From assembly GCA_938743325.2 (NCBI GenBank), contig OW568892.1, positions 434,001 through 498,000 of the forward strand: DNA of 64,000 bases, given 5' to 3'. Below are positions 9,230 through 20,946 of this stretch, piece after piece; the stretch's first letter is position 1; each line of letters starts with the position of its first letter. The stretch comes from Pycnococcus provasolii. Lineage: Eukaryota; Chlorophyta; Pseudoscourfieldiophyceae; Pseudoscourfieldiales; Pycnococcaceae. Under the pieces are notes generated by a model, which saw nothing but the letters and a program-made list of their open reading frames with translations, had not been told where the DNA came from and did not search any database. A program made the translations under genes and the position numbers.

Positions 9230-10240
9230 ATGTCTGGTGGTGGTGAGACGTTGACGAGTCGTCTGTCCGGCGTCTCCTTATTGCACACGTGGAGAGCGCA
9301 CGCGCTGCGGTACGACGACGCCCTCCAGCAAGCTGCCGCACTCGACGCCATCGCGCCGTTCCTGGAACGAATCAAGGAAATCGAAGAAGCGCAACAACAA
9401 CAACAACAGCAAGTGTCTGAAGCGCCGCTCGCACCCCGCGACGCGTTCGTCAAGGCGCTCCTGAGATGGTTCAAGGACGAGTTCTTCACGTGGCACAACG
9501 AAGCAATCTGCCCCACGTGTGGGCCAGAAGCTGGAGAAAAAACAAGACTCGTGCGCGTTGAAGAACCGACACAAAGCGAGCGCGCCGACGGGGAACCGGG
9601 ACGCGTCGAGGTGTACAACTGCCCGTGCTGCAGCGCGGAAGTCAGGTTCCCACGCCTCAACGACCCCGTGCGACTCCTTCAGCCGGACTGGAGGAAAGGA
9701 AGGTGCGGCGAGTGGGCGAACGCGTTCTGCCTGTGCTTAAGGGCACTGGGATATCGTCAAGTGAGGTACGTGCTCGACACCACAGACCACGTGTGGTGCG
9801 AGTACTGGTCGTCAAGCTTGAACAGATGGGTGCACGTAGACGCGTGCGAGGCGTCGTGGGACGAACCGCACCTTTACAGCGAAGGCTGGGGGAAGAAGCT
9901 TCGCCACGTTATTGCATTTAGCATGGATGGCGTCGTCGACGTCACGCGGCGGTACGTGAAAGGCCAGCAAAAGTACACCGAGGCGCTGCAAAGGCGCGCC
10001 GCCGACGTTTCCGAGCGGAACCTCGCCGCTTCCCTCGCGTACGCCACCACGCGCGTGCGCTTGACAACAACTGCTGGAGCCGAAGCTGCCGCATCTCTCG
10101 CCCGTGGCGCCGCCGCTGACTTGATTGAGCTCCTCGCTCTGCACGATGGCGCATGCGACGATTGCGGCCATGGCGCGCTTCAAGGACGAACGTCTGGTTC
10201 GCTAGCTTGGAGATTGTCGCGTGGTGAGATGAAACGGTAG
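9230..10240 (+). CDS. Peptide:N-glycanase (PNGase), transglutaminase-like core
   Basis: Cytosolic deglycosylating amidase that removes N-glycans from misfolded glycoproteins sent out of the ER. The 336-residue protein has the zinc site (CPTC at 94-97 and CPCC at 131-134) followed by the catalytic core. The triad is Cys159 in GRCGEWANAF, His187 in TDHVWCEYW and Asp204 in VHVDACEASWDEPHLYSEGW. This matches NGLY1/Png1 closely. It is the compact form, with no N-terminal PUB domain and no C-terminal PAW domain, as in yeast and many algae. A polyglutamine run sits at 55-61. The ATG at 9230 is the first in frame and follows the telomere-like tract. The Ala-rich last 70 residues have no clear match. 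Confidence 0.95.
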   Translation: MSGGGETLTSRLSGVSLLHTWRAHALRYDDALQQAAALDAIAPFLERIKEIEEAQQQQQQQVSEAPLAPRDAFVKALLRWFKDEFFTWHNEAICPTCGPEAGEKTRLVRVEEPTQSERADGEPGRVEVYNCPCCSAEVRFPRLNDPVRLLQPDWRKGRCGEWANAFCLCLRALGYRQVRYVLDTTDHVWCEYWSSSLNRWVHVDACEASWDEPHLYSEGWGKKLRHVIAFSMDGVVDVTRRYVKGQQKYTEALQRRAADVSERNLAASLAYATTRVRLTTTAGAEAAASLARGAAADLIELLALHDGACDDCGHGALQGRTSGSLAWRLSRGEMKR

Positions 10241-10783
10241 CAACACGCCTACCGTAAAGGTAGTCTTTCTCATTTTCCCCTGGCAGCCTGGGCACTCCGG
10301 CAGGACCTACTTAGCCTAAGGAAACTTTTCTAAGAGTGTAAACCAGAAAAAAGTCCCAAATTGCATCCATGAAGCGAAAGTCAGCGAACGCAGAACGCGA
10401 AGAACGCGCTTCCCTGTACCGACTGACTGACTCCACGCATCGCCGTCTATCTTTACCATAGCCCCAATGTTGCTTCGAAGTACTCGCCGTCCCAACTCCT
10501 AAGCAAGCGCCTTAAGAGTAACCTCGCGTACCGTAACCCCTACTTCCTAAGTACTAAACCCCACTATCGTAGTGGTTTGTCAATTGGGGTGCCCTTGATT
10601 CCGCTAACCCTAACCCTAACCCTAACCCTAACCGCGTCATCACCTGAGGTTCCCACACCTCCACAGGTGACCTGTCCCCCTCCCCTCGAATTACGAATTT
10701 GCTTCCCCCTTTTGGATTTCCTCCCCTCGGGACCCGTCATCATCCTCCGTCGTCTGCCGCAATTCGCAATACAGTACTTCGGG
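10241..10783. other. Intergenic/5' leader before the OSCA-like channel
   Basis: No gene seen. Holds a 6-bp-arm hairpin (ccactatcgtagtgg, 10561-10575) and a perfect telomere-like tract. The downstream frame is open back to 10577, but that part would translate the telomeric repeat as (LT)n and is probably leader. Confidence 0.6.
10604..10633 (-). repeat. Telomere-like (CTAACC)n tract
   Basis: Five perfect tandem copies of ctaacc/ccctaa, 150 bp upstream of the chosen start of the OSCA-like gene. Its orientation is opposite to the tract before PNGase. Confidence 0.95.
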
Positions 10784-13732
10784 ATGTCGGGGCCTGCGCC
10801 TGCGCCTCCCCTTGCGCCTCCCCTTGCGCCTCCGCCTCCGCCGCCGTTCATTATAGTGCGCATCGTCGGCGGGTCCATGGGATGGCACCTGCTCTACTGC
10901 CTGCTCGTCTTCCTCGCCATCTCGCTCGTCTTCGTCCTCCTCCGCATGCCGCGCCAAACGCCGCCACGGGGCATATGGACGGAAACCGCGAGAAAGCCGT
11001 GGCGCAAACTACTCGCCGTCTACGCGCTCTCACTACCTGACATCGAGAGACTCGCGGGACCCAAGGCGTTCGAGTACGGACTCTTCCAGCTCGCGGCGCT
11101 CAGAAGCCTCGTCGCATGCGCCATCCCCGCGCTCGCCGTCGTTCTTCCCGTGAACGTCTTCGGGGGAAGTGGAGGAGCGTACGCCGTCTTCTCCACGCCC
11201 GCGTCGCACGCCGCGAGGCACTCCGACATCGCCGTCCTCGGCTTTGCCGCGACGTCGGCGCAGCACGTGTACGCGCAGTCAAACCTGCTGTGGCTCCACG
11301 TCATCGCAACCGCAGCAAGCGGCGTCGTGTCTCTCGTCGTCGTGAGACGTGCGGAGAACGACCTCGTGCGTGGGCGTGGTGCACCAGCTAGGCAGCAGCA
11401 GGCAAGTGGCGTCGTCGACGCCACGGAGGATTTGTGCTCGCGCTCGCTTCTTCTGACGCACTTGCCCGTCGGCGCGGATGCACACGTGCAGCGAACGCAC
11501 ATTCGCACGCTGCTGAGAAGACACTGGTTCCGAACGGCGCCCGCGAGCGTCTACGTACCAGCAAACAGGCAGGCTGTGTACCACTACACCGAGGCGTCAG
11601 CGCGAGCGAACACAGCACTGGAGCGCGCCATCGCGGGTGAGCGGCTCGGATGGGGCACGTGCTGGGGAGCGGGTGTGAACGTCGCGAGGCGGCGTGCTCT
11701 CAGGCTGTCGGCAAGGCTGCAGCACGAGCGCGACGTCGTCCAGGAGTCGCCCAAGTCTACCGGCATGGCATTCGTCGTGTTTCGCGATGCCGTGGCTTGC
11801 CGTCGTGCACGGCGTAGCCTCAAGCAGCTGACGAGCCGACGAAGATATGGTGTGGGACTAGCTCCGCCACCACCCCCGGATAACATCGAGTCGTCGCTGC
11901 GTCCCCTGCGGTGGCACGTGCGACAGGCGCCACCACCCGACGGGATCCGATGGCGCAATGTCGGTCGATCGCAGCTGACGAAGCTGGCGCGGCGCATCGT
12001 CGCGAATGGCGCGGTTCTGCTCGTTCTCGTCGTCAGCTTTAGCCCTCAGGTTGTGTTCATGAGCCTGGGAAGCGTGGCAATTGCGGGACAGAAGGAGGAC
12101 ATCAATGGTGAGTGGCAGGTGCTCGTCTCGTGGGCGGACACGCGCGGCCCGTTCGCCGCGTTCCTCCTTCACTTCCTCCCCAACGTGCTCGTGCTGCTCG
12201 TTCTGTACCTGCTCACGCCGCTGTTGCTTCGCCGCGCGTCGCGATTCGAGTGTCACGCCATACGCACGCACGAGGAACGCGTGCTTGTGTCGCGCATGTT
12301 CTTCTTCTTCGTGCTAAATCTCGTGGTGTTGTCTGCGCTGAACCGTGCGGCAATCTACAGCATTCTTCACAACGTAAGCTCGTGCTTCTTTCCTGGAGGC
12401 GACGAAGGCGGTGGCGGCGGCAGCAGCAGCGGTGGCGGTGACGACCCGAAGCCGGACATACCCACGTGCGAGTCGTTCCACACCATGCTGAGCGATTCGT
12501 TCATCCCCGATTCGAGTCTCGTGCTCACAGCATTTCTGCTCACCGCCGCATTCGTGGGTGTCCCTCTCGACGCACTTTCGTGGTGGTCGTGGCCCTGCGA
12601 AATGGTACGTCGCTACCGTGAGCGGCGCACGGAGGCTGCGGAGACGGCAGTTCCACTGCTGGGCCGCCCGCGATCACGATCTGACGACGTCGGTGCACCT
12701 CCCGTTGCTATACCCTCGTCCGCGTCGTCGCTCGAGATGTCTCCCACTGGTGGTGGCAGCCTGGAGCAGCAGCCCTCCTCCTCCTCCTCCTCCTCCTCCT
12801 CCTCGACTACCCGACGCGGCTCATCGTTTGACTATGCGGCAAGCTTCGCGTACTCCGCGTGCATCTATGCGATGGCAATGTGGTGTGCCATGGTGTGCCC
12901 GCTTGCGCTGATACCAGGCATCGCCTACTTCTCCATGCGCTTCGTGGTTGACAAGTACAACTTCCTCGTCGTATACAAGAGCGAGGCGGCTGTGGAGGCG
13001 AAAGCTGTCGCTTCGACAGACGGGCGTCTCGCGGAGCGTGGCTTAAACATGCTTCGCATTTCCATCGTCCTGCAGAGCGTTGCCTTGCTGGTATTCCTGG
13101 GCATGCGTGGCACGCCGGAGCAGCGCTTCGTCGCGGCACTCATGGTGGTGTGCCACATCGCGTACTTCACGCTTCACCGCCAGTACATGCCATCGCGCTA
13201 CGTGCACAACGACGATGGAAATCTGGACGAGGAGGAGATGGTGCAGCAGCAGCAGCAGCATCAGCAGCTGAATCCAGGATCGCGGCGGCAAAGGCGGCGT
13301 GATGATGACGACGACGACGACGACGACGACGCGGAGCGACAAGGCTACGGCATTTTGGGGTTTGAAGCGGACGAGAGTCCACTGCTATGGGCAGGTGGTG
13401 CTGAGGAGGACGACGATGCGTTATGTCCCGATGAAACGCTTTATAACACGCCTGATGACAGCGTGGTGTGCCGCGTTGAGGAGCCGATCATCGAGGCGGA
13501 AGATAGTAGGGAAGAGGAGATGGTGCCGCGTCGCCATCGACGACGAAGTAATGGACGCAGGTTGTCGAGGCTGCAGAGGCAGCAGCAGCGTACAACTACT
13601 GCGAGCGATGATCGTCGTGGCAGTGGTGAACGGCCTACTACTACGGCAAGAACTACTACTACTACCTCGAATGGTAATCTCGTTGATTTGGAGGAGTCTA
13701 ATACTTCTTCTTCTCAAGCAAACTTATTGTAA
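10784..13732 (+). CDS. OSCA/TMEM63 (CSC1/DUF221) mechanosensitive or osmosensitive cation channel
   Basis: A multi-pass membrane protein of the OSCA/TMEM63/Rsn1 family, hyperosmolality- or stretch-gated cation channels. The chosen start, ATG 10784 (MSGPAPAPPLAPPL), gives 982 residues. The N-terminal helix (WHLLYCLLVFLAISLVFVLL) and two more helices (near VACAIPALAVVLPVNVFGG and LHVIATAASGVVSLVVV) precede a cytosolic domain with LLLTHLPVGAD and GMAFVVFRDAVACRRA, both family-typical. The 7-TM core begins at WRNVGRSQL and contains VVFMSLGSVAIAG and VCPLALIPGIAYFSMRFVVD ending KYNFLVVYK, the most diagnostic block. I count about ten hydrophobic segments. Inserted low-complexity loops (polyserine near 12775-12805, Gly/Ser near 12405-12435) and a long C-tail with polyQ and polyD runs are specific to this protein. 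It is tandem with PNGase. Confidence 0.9.
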   Translation: MSGPAPAPPLAPPLAPPPPPPFIIVRIVGGSMGWHLLYCLLVFLAISLVFVLLRMPRQTPPRGIWTETARKPWRKLLAVYALSLPDIERLAGPKAFEYGLFQLAALRSLVACAIPALAVVLPVNVFGGSGGAYAVFSTPASHAARHSDIAVLGFAATSAQHVYAQSNLLWLHVIATAASGVVSLVVVRRAENDLVRGRGAPARQQQASGVVDATEDLCSRSLLLTHLPVGADAHVQRTHIRTLLRRHWFRTAPASVYVPANRQAVYHYTEASARANTALERAIAGERLGWGTCWGAGVNVARRRALRLSARLQHERDVVQESPKSTGMAFVVFRDAVACRRARRSLKQLTSRRRYGVGLAPPPPPDNIESSLRPLRWHVRQAPPPDGIRWRNVGRSQLTKLARRIVANGAVLLVLVVSFSPQVVFMSLGSVAIAGQKEDINGEWQVLVSWADTRGPFAAFLLHFLPNVLVLLVLYLLTPLLLRRASRFECHAIRTHEERVLVSRMFFFFVLNLVVLSALNRAAIYSILHNVSSCFFPGGDEGGGGGSSSGGGDDPKPDIPTCESFHTMLSDSFIPDSSLVLTAFLLTAAFVGVPLDALSWWSWPCEMVRRYRERRTEAAETAVPLLGRPRSRSDDVGAPPVAIPSSASSLEMSPTGGGSLEQQPSSSSSSSSSSTTRRGSSFDYAASFAYSACIYAMAMWCAMVCPLALIPGIAYFSMRFVVDKYNFLVVYKSEAAVEAKAVASTDGRLAERGLNMLRISIVLQSVALLVFLGMRGTPEQRFVAALMVVCHIAYFTLHRQYMPSRYVHNDDGNLDEEEMVQQQQQHQQLNPGSRRQRRRDDDDDDDDDDAERQGYGILGFEADESPLLWAGGAEEDDDALCPDETLYNTPDDSVVCRVEEPIIEAEDSREEEMVPRRHRRRSNGRRLSRLQRQQQRTTTASDDRRGSGERPTTTARTTTTTSNGNLVDLEESNTSSSQANLL

Positions 13733-14451
13733 ACTTTTGTGACACTTTTCTAGTTTTCGAAATTTGCAACGTGTGTCAAGGAACTTGGTAACCTCTTGTT
13801 GCTGTGAGTTGACATGTCGATGTTTGTTGTTCTTGTGCACGTGTTGTATGATTCGTTTCAGCTTAGCGAGCTTGTGGGCATCCGCACATGCAACGGAACG
13901 GGCATGTGGCTGTGTTGTAGAGGCACGTGACCATCGACTTGACGCAGTTGCATGCGGCAGTGCACGGGAAGCACAAGCACGATAACGTGCATCCTCCCTT
14001 ACCTCGTCCGGATCCCATGATGATCAATCAATGAACTGAAGGAAGTTATTACTATGTGAGTATGTGCTGCTGCTTGTTGCCTTGTTGACGAAAATTGATT
14101 GGCGGCGCCCAACCAGTTGAGAAAAAAAGACTTCAGGTGTCAGGACAAGAGTGACACGTCACACACACAAAGAATCGCACACAGCAGAGAAACTAACAAA
14201 GAAAAAAACCCTATCGTAGCCCTACTCTTACCCTACCCGGTCGGTACCCGTAAAAGCCAAACCGAAAAACCAAACAAGGATCCCGGAATTCGGGGTTAGG
14301 GGTTAGGTAAAACTTCAGCCAAGTTTAGGGTTGTTTGTTGTTGTTGGTTTGGGCACTTAAACGCACCTGCTCCCTCCCCCTGAAGCTCGCGTCTATTTTA
14401 TTCCCTCGTTCGCAGCCTTCTATTCGCCAAATCAAACAAAGCAACAGTGTC
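13733..14451. other. Intergenic region
   Basis: Nothing coding is supported. A frame at 13764-13985 is Cys-rich but overlaps the presumed OSCA 3' UTR and has no homology I recognise. The right part holds a short telomere-like tract (14291-14333). The downstream frame is open from a TTG at 14335, but the first ATG is at 14452. Confidence 0.6.
14291..14333 (+). repeat. Short telomere-like tract
   Basis: ggggttaggggttagg followed 20 bp later by tttagggttg, about 120 bp before the FAM210-like start. The unit is GGGGTTA rather than GGGTTA. Confidence 0.8.
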
Positions 14452-15159
14452 ATGTCCGCGCATGTTCCCACTCGCTCTCTCACACTGGGTCATGGTCGAA
14501 CACACGTGACTGGTTATCGTGGTCATTCAGGCTCCCCCATGAATATGAATCGAGGACAGTTTCCACTTCGCGCTTCCACTCCACTTCCACTTCGAGCTTC
14601 TTCGTCAACGAGGTGGCGTTTTATTTCTCGCCCCAGTAGGTGGAGGACCGTTCACACACCTGCGTCCACCGAGAAGTCGAGCATGAATCCTTCGGACACA
14701 TCGTCAAAGTCGGAGCCGCCTGCGTCACCGCCTGCACAGTCCGCGACTTCCGCGGAGGATAAGAGCCTCTCCGACGAGGCGGAGGAAGCGACGCGCAAGT
14801 GGGGTCTGGAAGCAGGTCTGTGGAAGTCGTTCAGGCAAGGAGGCGCGGAGGGGAAAACTACCGCAAAAGACCTCCTCAAGAGGTACGGAAGCGCGTACCT
14901 CATGACGTCCATCTCGCTCTCCCTCGTGTCATTCACGCTCTTCTACCTCCTCGTGTCGAACGGAATCGACGTGCCGGCACTGCTCGCCAAGGTGGGAATC
15001 AACACGGGGGACACGGGTCAGAACATTGGCACAGTCGCGCTCGCTTACGCGGCGCACAAGGCGGCGTCGCCGATACGATTCCCGCCAACGGTCGCTCTCA
15101 CGCCCGTCGTTGCGAACTGGCTCAAGAGCCTGCGAGGCGATGGTGGTGGTGACAACTGA
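14452..15159 (+). CDS. DUF1279/FAM210-like membrane protein, probably organellar
   Basis: Small membrane protein of the DUF1279 (FAM210) family. The 235-residue product has an Arg/Ser-rich, acid-poor N-terminus (residues 1-85) that looks like an organelle transit peptide, then an acidic linker. The conserved region follows: LKRYGSAYLMTSISLSLVSF, a hydrophobic helix (TLFYLLVSNG), a connector with IDVPALLAKVGI, and TVALAYAAHKAASPIRFPPTVALTPVVANWL, the family's most conserved segment. Plant DUF1279 proteins are plastid-located and animal FAM210A/B are mitochondrial; the plant-like ending favours the plastid, by inference. Molecular function is not settled for the family. It is convergent with RUVBL2, 96 bp apart. 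Confidence 0.85.
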   Translation: MSAHVPTRSLTLGHGRTHVTGYRGHSGSPMNMNRGQFPLRASTPLPLRASSSTRWRFISRPSRWRTVHTPASTEKSSMNPSDTSSKSEPPASPPAQSATSAEDKSLSDEAEEATRKWGLEAGLWKSFRQGGAEGKTTAKDLLKRYGSAYLMTSISLSLVSFTLFYLLVSNGIDVPALLAKVGINTGDTGQNIGTVALAYAAHKAASPIRFPPTVALTPVVANWLKSLRGDGGGDN

Positions 15160-15255
15160 GTCAAGCCTAGAAAACAAAGTTGGGGAGTTCAAGGGAAAAA
15201 ACAAAAGCATAAATGTTTTCCTTTTTTCTTTATGGAAATGTAAAAAGCCACCACT

Positions 15256-17369
<2,114 letters not shown>

Positions 17370-18485
17370 ATGATGGCCGCATTTGTCGTGTCTTTGTCAA
17401 GCATGGTATGTTTTCTCAAGATGATGTTCGTGATGTGTGTGGTGGTCCTCAGCTTCTTCTGCTTTCCTTGCTCTTCAGCTGGCCTTGCTCTCGAGGAGGA
17501 TAACGACTCAGGCTCGTCGTCCACGTCGTCGTCGTTGAAAGAAACCACAGTGGTGGTGACCGTAAACGCGCACGGCCACCACCCGTCGTTAGTAAACGAT
17601 CCCAAAGTATTACAAGCTCGTGACGTTAACTCTGGAGGTGTCGTGGGACCCACGCGACGTCTCATCACGGCGGAACTTGCTCACCTCGCACTCACACAAA
17701 ACGTTCCGGGAGACTTTGTTGAAACGGGGGTATTCAACGGAGGCACGTCGGCAATCATGCTCAAGACGCTACAACAGTACGACAGCGAAGGATCGAGGAA
17801 GTTCTACGCGTGCGACAGCTTCGAAGGTTTGCCTGATTCTGTCGAACAAGATAAGGTTGAGCGACACCTCAACGTCGACGGCAAAGACGTCAACTCGAAG
17901 CAATCCGGAGTTGGACTCAAGGGAAAGTGGGCGTGCGACGTCACATGCGTCGAAGACACCTTCAAAAAAGCAGGCGTGTGGGACGAAAACAGGATCATCT
18001 TCGTCAAGGGATGGTTCAACGAGTCGCTGCCGCATATTGCCGTCGACAAAATCGCCTTCCTGAGACTCGACGGCGACCTCTACGAGTCAACGCGCGACGC
18101 GCTCAAGTACCTGTACCACAAGTTGAGTCCTTGCGGGTACATCTACATCGACGACTACGGGAGTTTCGCGGGGTGCGCCAAGGCTGTTGACGACTACAGG
18201 GAGGCGCACGGCATCACGGCGGAGATGCACGCGGTGACTGAGGTGTGGAAACCGACGAACGGGGAGGCAGATTCTCCGTTGGATCCCACACAGGACAGAT
18301 TCGAGGCGCTGTGGTGGCAGAAGCCGTGCTCCGAAGGCGCTGGCGAAGGCGCTGGCGCTGGCGCAACTGAAACGGAGTCGCGTCATGCGCACCGCCATCG
18401 CGTATTCGGTGATGACGCGCACAGATTTATACCGTCGTCGTCGCGTCGTCACCGCCGCCACAGTGATATTACTCACGAAAAATAA
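17370..18485 (+). CDS. TylF/macrocin O-methyltransferase family protein
   Basis: SAM-dependent methyltransferase of the TylF (macrocin O-methyltransferase) family; the substrate cannot be told from sequence. The start at 17370 (MMAAFVVSLSSM) places a long hydrophobic signal or anchor at residues 2-40, so the enzyme probably enters the secretory pathway. The core begins at LITAELAHLAL; the SAM-binding strand is VPGDFVETGVFNGGTSAIML, followed by FYACDSFEGLPD (acidic ribose-binding loop), IIFVKGWFNESLP, IAFLRLDGDLYESTRDALKYLY and GYIYIDDYGSFAGCAKAVDDYR. The metal-binding Asp pattern of the family (LDGD, IDDY) is present. It is 371 residues, with a disordered His/Arg/Ser-rich C-tail. TylF homologues are scattered through algae and bacteria; transfer is possible but not shown. 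Confidence 0.9.
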   Translation: MMAAFVVSLSSMVCFLKMMFVMCVVVLSFFCFPCSSAGLALEEDNDSGSSSTSSSLKETTVVVTVNAHGHHPSLVNDPKVLQARDVNSGGVVGPTRRLITAELAHLALTQNVPGDFVETGVFNGGTSAIMLKTLQQYDSEGSRKFYACDSFEGLPDSVEQDKVERHLNVDGKDVNSKQSGVGLKGKWACDVTCVEDTFKKAGVWDENRIIFVKGWFNESLPHIAVDKIAFLRLDGDLYESTRDALKYLYHKLSPCGYIYIDDYGSFAGCAKAVDDYREAHGITAEMHAVTEVWKPTNGEADSPLDPTQDRFEALWWQKPCSEGAGEGAGAGATETESRHAHRHRVFGDDAHRFIPSSSRRHRRHSDITHEK

Positions 18486-18542
18486 ATGTATGATGTGCTT
18501 GTTTACAGTTTATAACATATGTGTGTTCAAATACCCTACGAG

Positions 18543-19147
18543 TTAGTGGTACAGCTCCCTTCCCGTTCCTTCGACGAAAGGAAGGCACGCCAACAAGAAT
18601 GGCTGCTCGTAATACGCAGCGCGTGTCAAAGTGCCGTTCGTCAGCGCGCCGATCGTCCCGCCTCCGCGCTTGATGTCAACCGTGCCGAACACAGCGTCGG
18701 ACGCGGGTCCGAGCTCCTCGCCGTCCGCGACGCGCTGCGCGATCGACGCGGGCAGAACGAACTCCGCACTTCGACTCCTACCCACAACGCCGCTCTTCAA
18801 GTCCTGTACGGTCGCCCAAGCGAAACACGCGAGCGCGTCTTTTGGCCCGCCCTCCGAACCGTCAGCGGCGCGCCACGCACACCCGCCTTCGATCGACGCA
18901 ACGAAGTCAAACATCTCGGCGTCATCCTGCGCGAGATCGTTTCGTCTTAACGCCTCAGCCTTGGTCGCCTTGAGGCGGTTGAGTGCACCTGCGAGCGTCT
19001 CGCAGTCTCCGAACGGCTGTTCGCTAACGTTCGACGGCGCGTTATAAGGGGTGGCAAGCACATGCGTATTGCTCATGCCAAGTGAGACTCCACGTCGCGC
19101 ACCTTCGAGCTTGACAGGATTGCTCGATCCAACCAGGAGACGTATAC
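18543..19147 (-). CDS. Inosine/xanthosine triphosphatase (DUF84, YjjX-like), 5' end unresolved
   Basis: House-cleaning NTPase that hydrolyses ITP/XTP-type non-canonical nucleotides. Family blocks on the minus strand are LLVGSSNPVKLEGARRGVSL (the substrate-binding start), FVASIEGGCAWR, ALACFAWATVQD, GRSRSAEFVLPASIAQRV, GTVDIKRGGGTIGALTNGTLTR and YYEQPFLLACLPF. This is the NTPase_I-T signature set. The first in-frame ATG (19076) lies after the conserved SSNPVK block, so it cannot be the true start. The frame stays open to a stop at 19179-19181 with no ATG. The sequence ...ccaaag|gtatacgtctcc could be a splice acceptor near 19147, giving a very short first exon. It is tail-to-tail with the methyltransferase (57 bp). 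Confidence 0.85.
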
Positions 19148-19640
19148 CTTTGGTGTGGTGTGTGTGTGGATGAAGACGTTAGTGTGCATTAGGAACGCAA
19201 GGGCTGTCCGAAAGTACATAAAGGCGAAGCAGACTGAAACTGTCAGCACGAGACGAGGCAGACTGTCGCCGCGCGACGTCGATCATGTACCTCTCAACGT
19301 CGCGGCGACGCCATACGCTCTTGACGCGACTTGCACACGATGACCGTCGGCAGCGATCGCAACGTATCGCTGGAGCCGTTATCGTGGCATGCGCACCCAC
19401 CACACAAGCACCCACACCCCACCAAAGCATTTTTCAGACGAGAAACGCGCACGAGAATGCGCACGAGAAAATGCGCACGAGAACGACGTAACATACCTGT
19501 GGACGCCATTATTGATGCGTTTGGGAAAAAAAGAAAGATGAGTCTGGTTGAGTCTGCCCCGGGCAGTCAGGTTGTGTTTGCTATTTGTTTGTTTTTCCGT
19601 TTTGGGATTTCAGATTTGGGATTTTGGGCGCAGTACTTTC
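19148..19640. other. Divergent region between DUF84 gene and lipoate ligase-like gene
   Basis: Probably holds the missing first exon of the DUF84 gene and the promoters of both genes. Contains a triplicated cgcacgagaa-type word at 19446-19482. No independent gene is supported. Confidence 0.5.
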
Positions 19641-20519
19641 ATGAAGACGTTGTTATCCGTATTGTGTCTTCGCCACGTGCCTGCGCTGACGTACCTGCAC
19701 ATCGAGGAGTATTTATTAAGAGCAACCTCGAAGAACTGGCTCATCATCAACGACGGGGTTGCTTCCCACGACTCTTCCATTGGTGGTGGTGGTGGTGCTT
19801 CTTCTTCTTCACATTTGCCTTTCCATCAAAACGACTTACCTCGGCCGTCACCAACTCCGCGCTACGGCGATTCTGTAGGGATAGGATCGACGGCGATTCT
19901 GGGACTCGGCGGGAAGCTGCACGAGTGGGTTGACACACACGAAGCGGCTAGTCTGAACGTTCCAGTCATCAGACGATTCACGGGAGGGGGCGCAGTGCTC
20001 GTTGATACAGACACCATATTCGTGTCGACCATCATGAACGACTCCGACGCCGCCGTCGCTCACGTCGAGCCGTACCCCGGTCCCATCATGCAGTTCATCA
20101 GCGAACTCTACACGCCCGCGTGGAAAGGCCTGCTCACGCTAAGGGAGAACGACTTCATACTCACGAACACAAATAAGAAGTTTGGGGGAAACGCGCAGGC
20201 GATTACGAAAGGGCGGTGGCTGCAGCACACGAGCGTGCTATGGGACACGAACGTCGACGTCATGACGCGCGTGCTGCGCTCACCGACGCGTCGTCCCAAG
20301 TACCGCGGTACGCGCGAGCACTCAGACTTTGTCGTCACGCTCAAGGATGTGTGGGACGGCGATCGTGCAAGTTTCGTCGACGCGGTGCTGGAGGCGCCGA
20401 TGCGCTACGACGTGCGTTGGTCGTGTGCGCCGGAGGATGCGCGCGAGGTGCTGAAAGCGTACGAGTACGCTCGCGCACACACGAACGTGAGAATCGGCAG
20501 CAAGGAGGTGCCGTTGTAG
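19641..20519 (+). CDS. Lipoate-protein ligase A family (BPL/LplA domain) protein
   Basis: Member of the biotin/lipoate A/B ligase family, which attaches or transfers lipoate to carrier lysines. The start at 19641 (MKTLLSVLCLRHVPALTYLH) gives 292 residues; the upstream part of the frame has no ATG. The conserved LplA elements are LHIEEYLLRATSKNWLIIND, GIGSTAILGLGGKLHEWVD, the motif VPVIRRFTGGGAVLVD, and NKKFGGNAQAITKGRWLQHTSVLWD, whose lysine before GGNAQ matches the ligand-binding lysine. A Gly/Ser insertion sits after SHDSS. It resembles the plant group of putative lipoate ligases with no clear N-terminal targeting sequence. The ordinary C-terminal accessory domain of bacterial LplA is missing, as in LplA2- or LipM-type enzymes, so whether it is ligase or transferase is open. 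Confidence 0.87.
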   Translation: MKTLLSVLCLRHVPALTYLHIEEYLLRATSKNWLIINDGVASHDSSIGGGGGASSSSHLPFHQNDLPRPSPTPRYGDSVGIGSTAILGLGGKLHEWVDTHEAASLNVPVIRRFTGGGAVLVDTDTIFVSTIMNDSDAAVAHVEPYPGPIMQFISELYTPAWKGLLTLRENDFILTNTNKKFGGNAQAITKGRWLQHTSVLWDTNVDVMTRVLRSPTRRPKYRGTREHSDFVVTLKDVWDGDRASFVDAVLEAPMRYDVRWSCAPEDAREVLKAYEYARAHTNVRIGSKEVPL

Positions 20520-20946
20520 GACTTCTATAGGTCTTTAATTATTTATATTCAGGAATGAAAACGTGTACAGTACTATACATACTCTGAAGAAAGAAAAACA
20601 AACGGTCGTCCATTTCCTGTCACCCCATATTCTGCCTGCCCATACAATACAGCGGTGGCATGATGAGCATTTGAAGAAAAACATTATAAGGTCGCACGCA
20701 TGAAAAACATGCATGCACAACACAACTTGTGGCCCATACAATACAATACGATACGACGAATCCTTGCAGAAAATTAATTTGTCGAAAAGAAAAAAAATAA
20801 GAATGTCCTCCCCTGTCAAAGGTCCCCTGGGGAGGTCCCCTCGAGGGGATGGAATCCTAACCCCGAATTGAATCGCCATTCCTTCGAGCCATTTCTTATC
20901 CGCCATTGCCATTCATCCGCCTGCCAAACACTCTGTGTCTTCATTC
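20520..20946. other. Intergenic region
   Basis: A/T-rich compared with coding DNA. A minus-strand frame (20535-20912) is Cys/Phe-rich without domain or codon bias and is rejected. A GC-rich imperfect palindrome (ggtcccctggggaggtcccctcga...) sits at 20821-20846. Confidence 0.6.

Noticed and set aside
10577-10783. N-terminal extension of the OSCA-like protein
   Set aside because: Would begin with a (LT)n peptide encoded by telomere-like repeats and lacks conservation; the ATG at 10784 directly precedes the first membrane helix.
20535-20912. 125-codon minus-strand frame between lipoate ligase and GST genes
   Set aside because: Cys/Phe/His-rich, A/T-biased, no domain; overlaps probable 3' UTR and promoter sequence.
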